64,000 nucleotides of DNA from Helicobacter macacae MIT 99-5501. Lineage in GTDB: Bacteria; Campylobacterota; Campylobacteria; Campylobacterales; Helicobacteraceae. A program made the position numbers and the translations under genes. A model generated the notes under the pieces. It was not told the origin of the DNA, made no database searches, and was given only the letters and a program-made list of their open reading frames with translations. The stretch is taken from the NCBI RefSeq assembly GCF_000507845.1, contig NZ_KI669455.1, positions 191,441 through 255,440 of the forward strand, in the 5' to 3' direction. Position 1 is the first letter of the stretch, and each line of letters starts with the position of its first letter. Shown here piece after piece: positions 63,225 through 64,000 of this stretch.

Positions 63225-64000
63225 ATGTTTGAAACTCTAAGCACCTCTTTTAAAACCATTGCTTCCAAAATCCGCTTCAATGATGATGAAAAATCACTAA
63301 ATCGCGCACTAGATGAGCTAAAAAAAGCCCTGCTAAAAAACGATGTCCACCACAAAGTAACCAAAGCCTTGCTAGAATCTATCGCGCTAAAAACCAAGCA
63401 AAAAGGCATAGGTAAGCAAAGTTTTTTGGACGCGATGAGTGAGAGCCTAACGCAGATTCTAACCACAAGTGGAAACTATGGCTTTGTGTATGCGCCTCGT
63501 CCGCCCACAGTCGTGCTTATGTGCGGATTGCAAGGTAGTGGCAAAACCACCACTAGCGCAAAGCTAGCAAACTACCTAAAAACTCGCAATAAAAAGGTGC
63601 TACTTGTGGCGTGCGATTTGGCTAGGCTAGCTGCAGTTTCCCAGCTAAAGATTTTGGGAGAGCAAATCGAAGTGGAGGTTTTCACACCCCAAAGCCTTGC
63701 GGAACAATCTAGCGAAAAAAATCTCACACCCCAAATCATCGCAAAAGAAGCCAAAAAAAGGGCATTGCAAGGGGGATTTGATGTGATGATAGTCGATAGC
63801 GCAGGACGATTATCAATCGATGAAAATCTAATGGACGAACTAGAAGCGATAAAAAAATCTATTGAGCCAAATGAAATCTTTTATGTAGCAGATTCTCTAA
63901 GCGGACAAGACGGCTTGCGTAGTGCGGAGGCATTTCATCAAAAGGTGGGCTTAAGTGGTGTGATTTTGAGCAAATTTGATAGCGATTCAAAAGGTGGAAT
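63225..64000 (+). CDS. ffh: Signal recognition particle protein Ffh, N-terminal part
   Basis: Ffh binds signal sequences of nascent membrane proteins and targets ribosomes to FtsY. The visible 258 codons cover the N domain (MFETLSTSFKTIASKIRFND) and most of the G domain: P-loop MCGLQGSGKTTTSAKLA, ACDLARLAAVSQL, DVMIVDSAGRLSIDE and SKFDSDSKGG. The last motif is TK.DGD.KGG in most Ffh proteins; here S-K-F-D-S-D, a small deviation. The start has AAGGA. Two direct 16-base copies of AAAATCTAGCTTTTGT lie just upstream (63183-63214). The M domain is beyond the window. Confidence 0.95.
   Translation, partial: MFETLSTSFKTIASKIRFNDDEKSLNRALDELKKALLKNDVHHKVTKALLESIALKTKQKGIGKQSFLDAMSESLTQILTTSGNYGFVYAPRPPTVVLMCGLQGSGKTTTSAKLANYLKTRNKKVLLVACDLARLAAVSQLKILGEQIEVEVFTPQSLAEQSSEKNLTPQIIAKEAKKRALQGGFDVMIVDSAGRLSIDENLMDELEAIKKSIEPNEIFYVADSLSGQDGLRSAEAFHQKVGLSGVILSKFDSDSKGG

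Overview
The window is about 37-38% GC by eye and looks like a Helicobacter chromosome, most likely an enterohepatic species. The gene orders fabH-plsX-rpmF-yceD-ndk, ferredoxin-ppx-lpxL and lpxB-greA-dut-(yfgM)-(bamB)-coaX match what I remember of H. pylori and its relatives. The genome carries a VacA-type autotransporter, Helicobacter-style outer membrane proteins and homopolymer/dinucleotide contingency repeats. It also has hisG, ilvH and metA/metY, amino-acid genes that H. pylori mostly lacks. No tRNA, rRNA, CRISPR array or intact IS element was seen.

Layout. 1-9400 (mostly minus strand): a partial FadL-type porin; metY and metA with a DinJ-YafQ toxin-antitoxin (TA) pair between them; purU carrying an in-frame copy of a dispersed GC-rich repeat; a RelE-type TA pair; and a fused nuclease-methyltransferase followed by a small acidic gene. 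9400-17800 (minus): sppA, pdxJ, a four-gene periplasmic copper-delivery cluster (thioredoxin-like, Sco, YtkA-like, PCuAC), then fabH-plsX-rpmF-yceD-ndk. 18000-22650 (plus): a coiled-coil membrane protein, ferredoxin, ppx/gppA, lpxL and a cytochrome c with a strong terminator. 23100-34850: ftsK, an unknown coiled-coil protein, cytochrome c peroxidase, dnaE and a PerR-like regulator. 34900-41830 (plus): lpxB-greA-dut-yfgM-bamB-coaX-hisG. 41900-48100: a phase-variable CgtA-like glycosyltransferase, gatA, guaB and glcD. 48100-50100: two more TA pairs among MITE-like repeats and a structured intergenic element. 50100-64000: surface genes (a Helicobacter outer membrane protein, a VacA-type autotransporter, a chemoreceptor and a TonB-dependent receptor) with glmU, ilvH and the start of ffh.

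The main theme is surface variability. Three genes are interrupted by simple repeats whose present length puts them out of frame: a glycosyltransferase with G14, an autotransporter with (CT)9 and a TonB receptor with (GA)10. Each becomes a full-length gene with a one- or two-unit change. A fourth locus has a G10 run touching the -10 box of an outer membrane protein gene. The autotransporter and chemoreceptor converge on a 1.6-kb region full of repeats. Its two ends are extremely strand-asymmetric (almost no C on one side, almost no G on the other) and carry G-quadruplex motifs on the sense strand of each gene.

A second theme is sequence expansion. PurU, DnaE, LpxB and GuaB each carry Ser/Lys/Gln/Asn-rich insertions or extensions absent from ordinary family members. 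The word AAAATCTAGC is strongly over-represented, and one PurU insert contains a recognisable mobile palindromic repeat. Starts were chosen by Shine-Dalgarno spacing, and several differ from the longest open frame.
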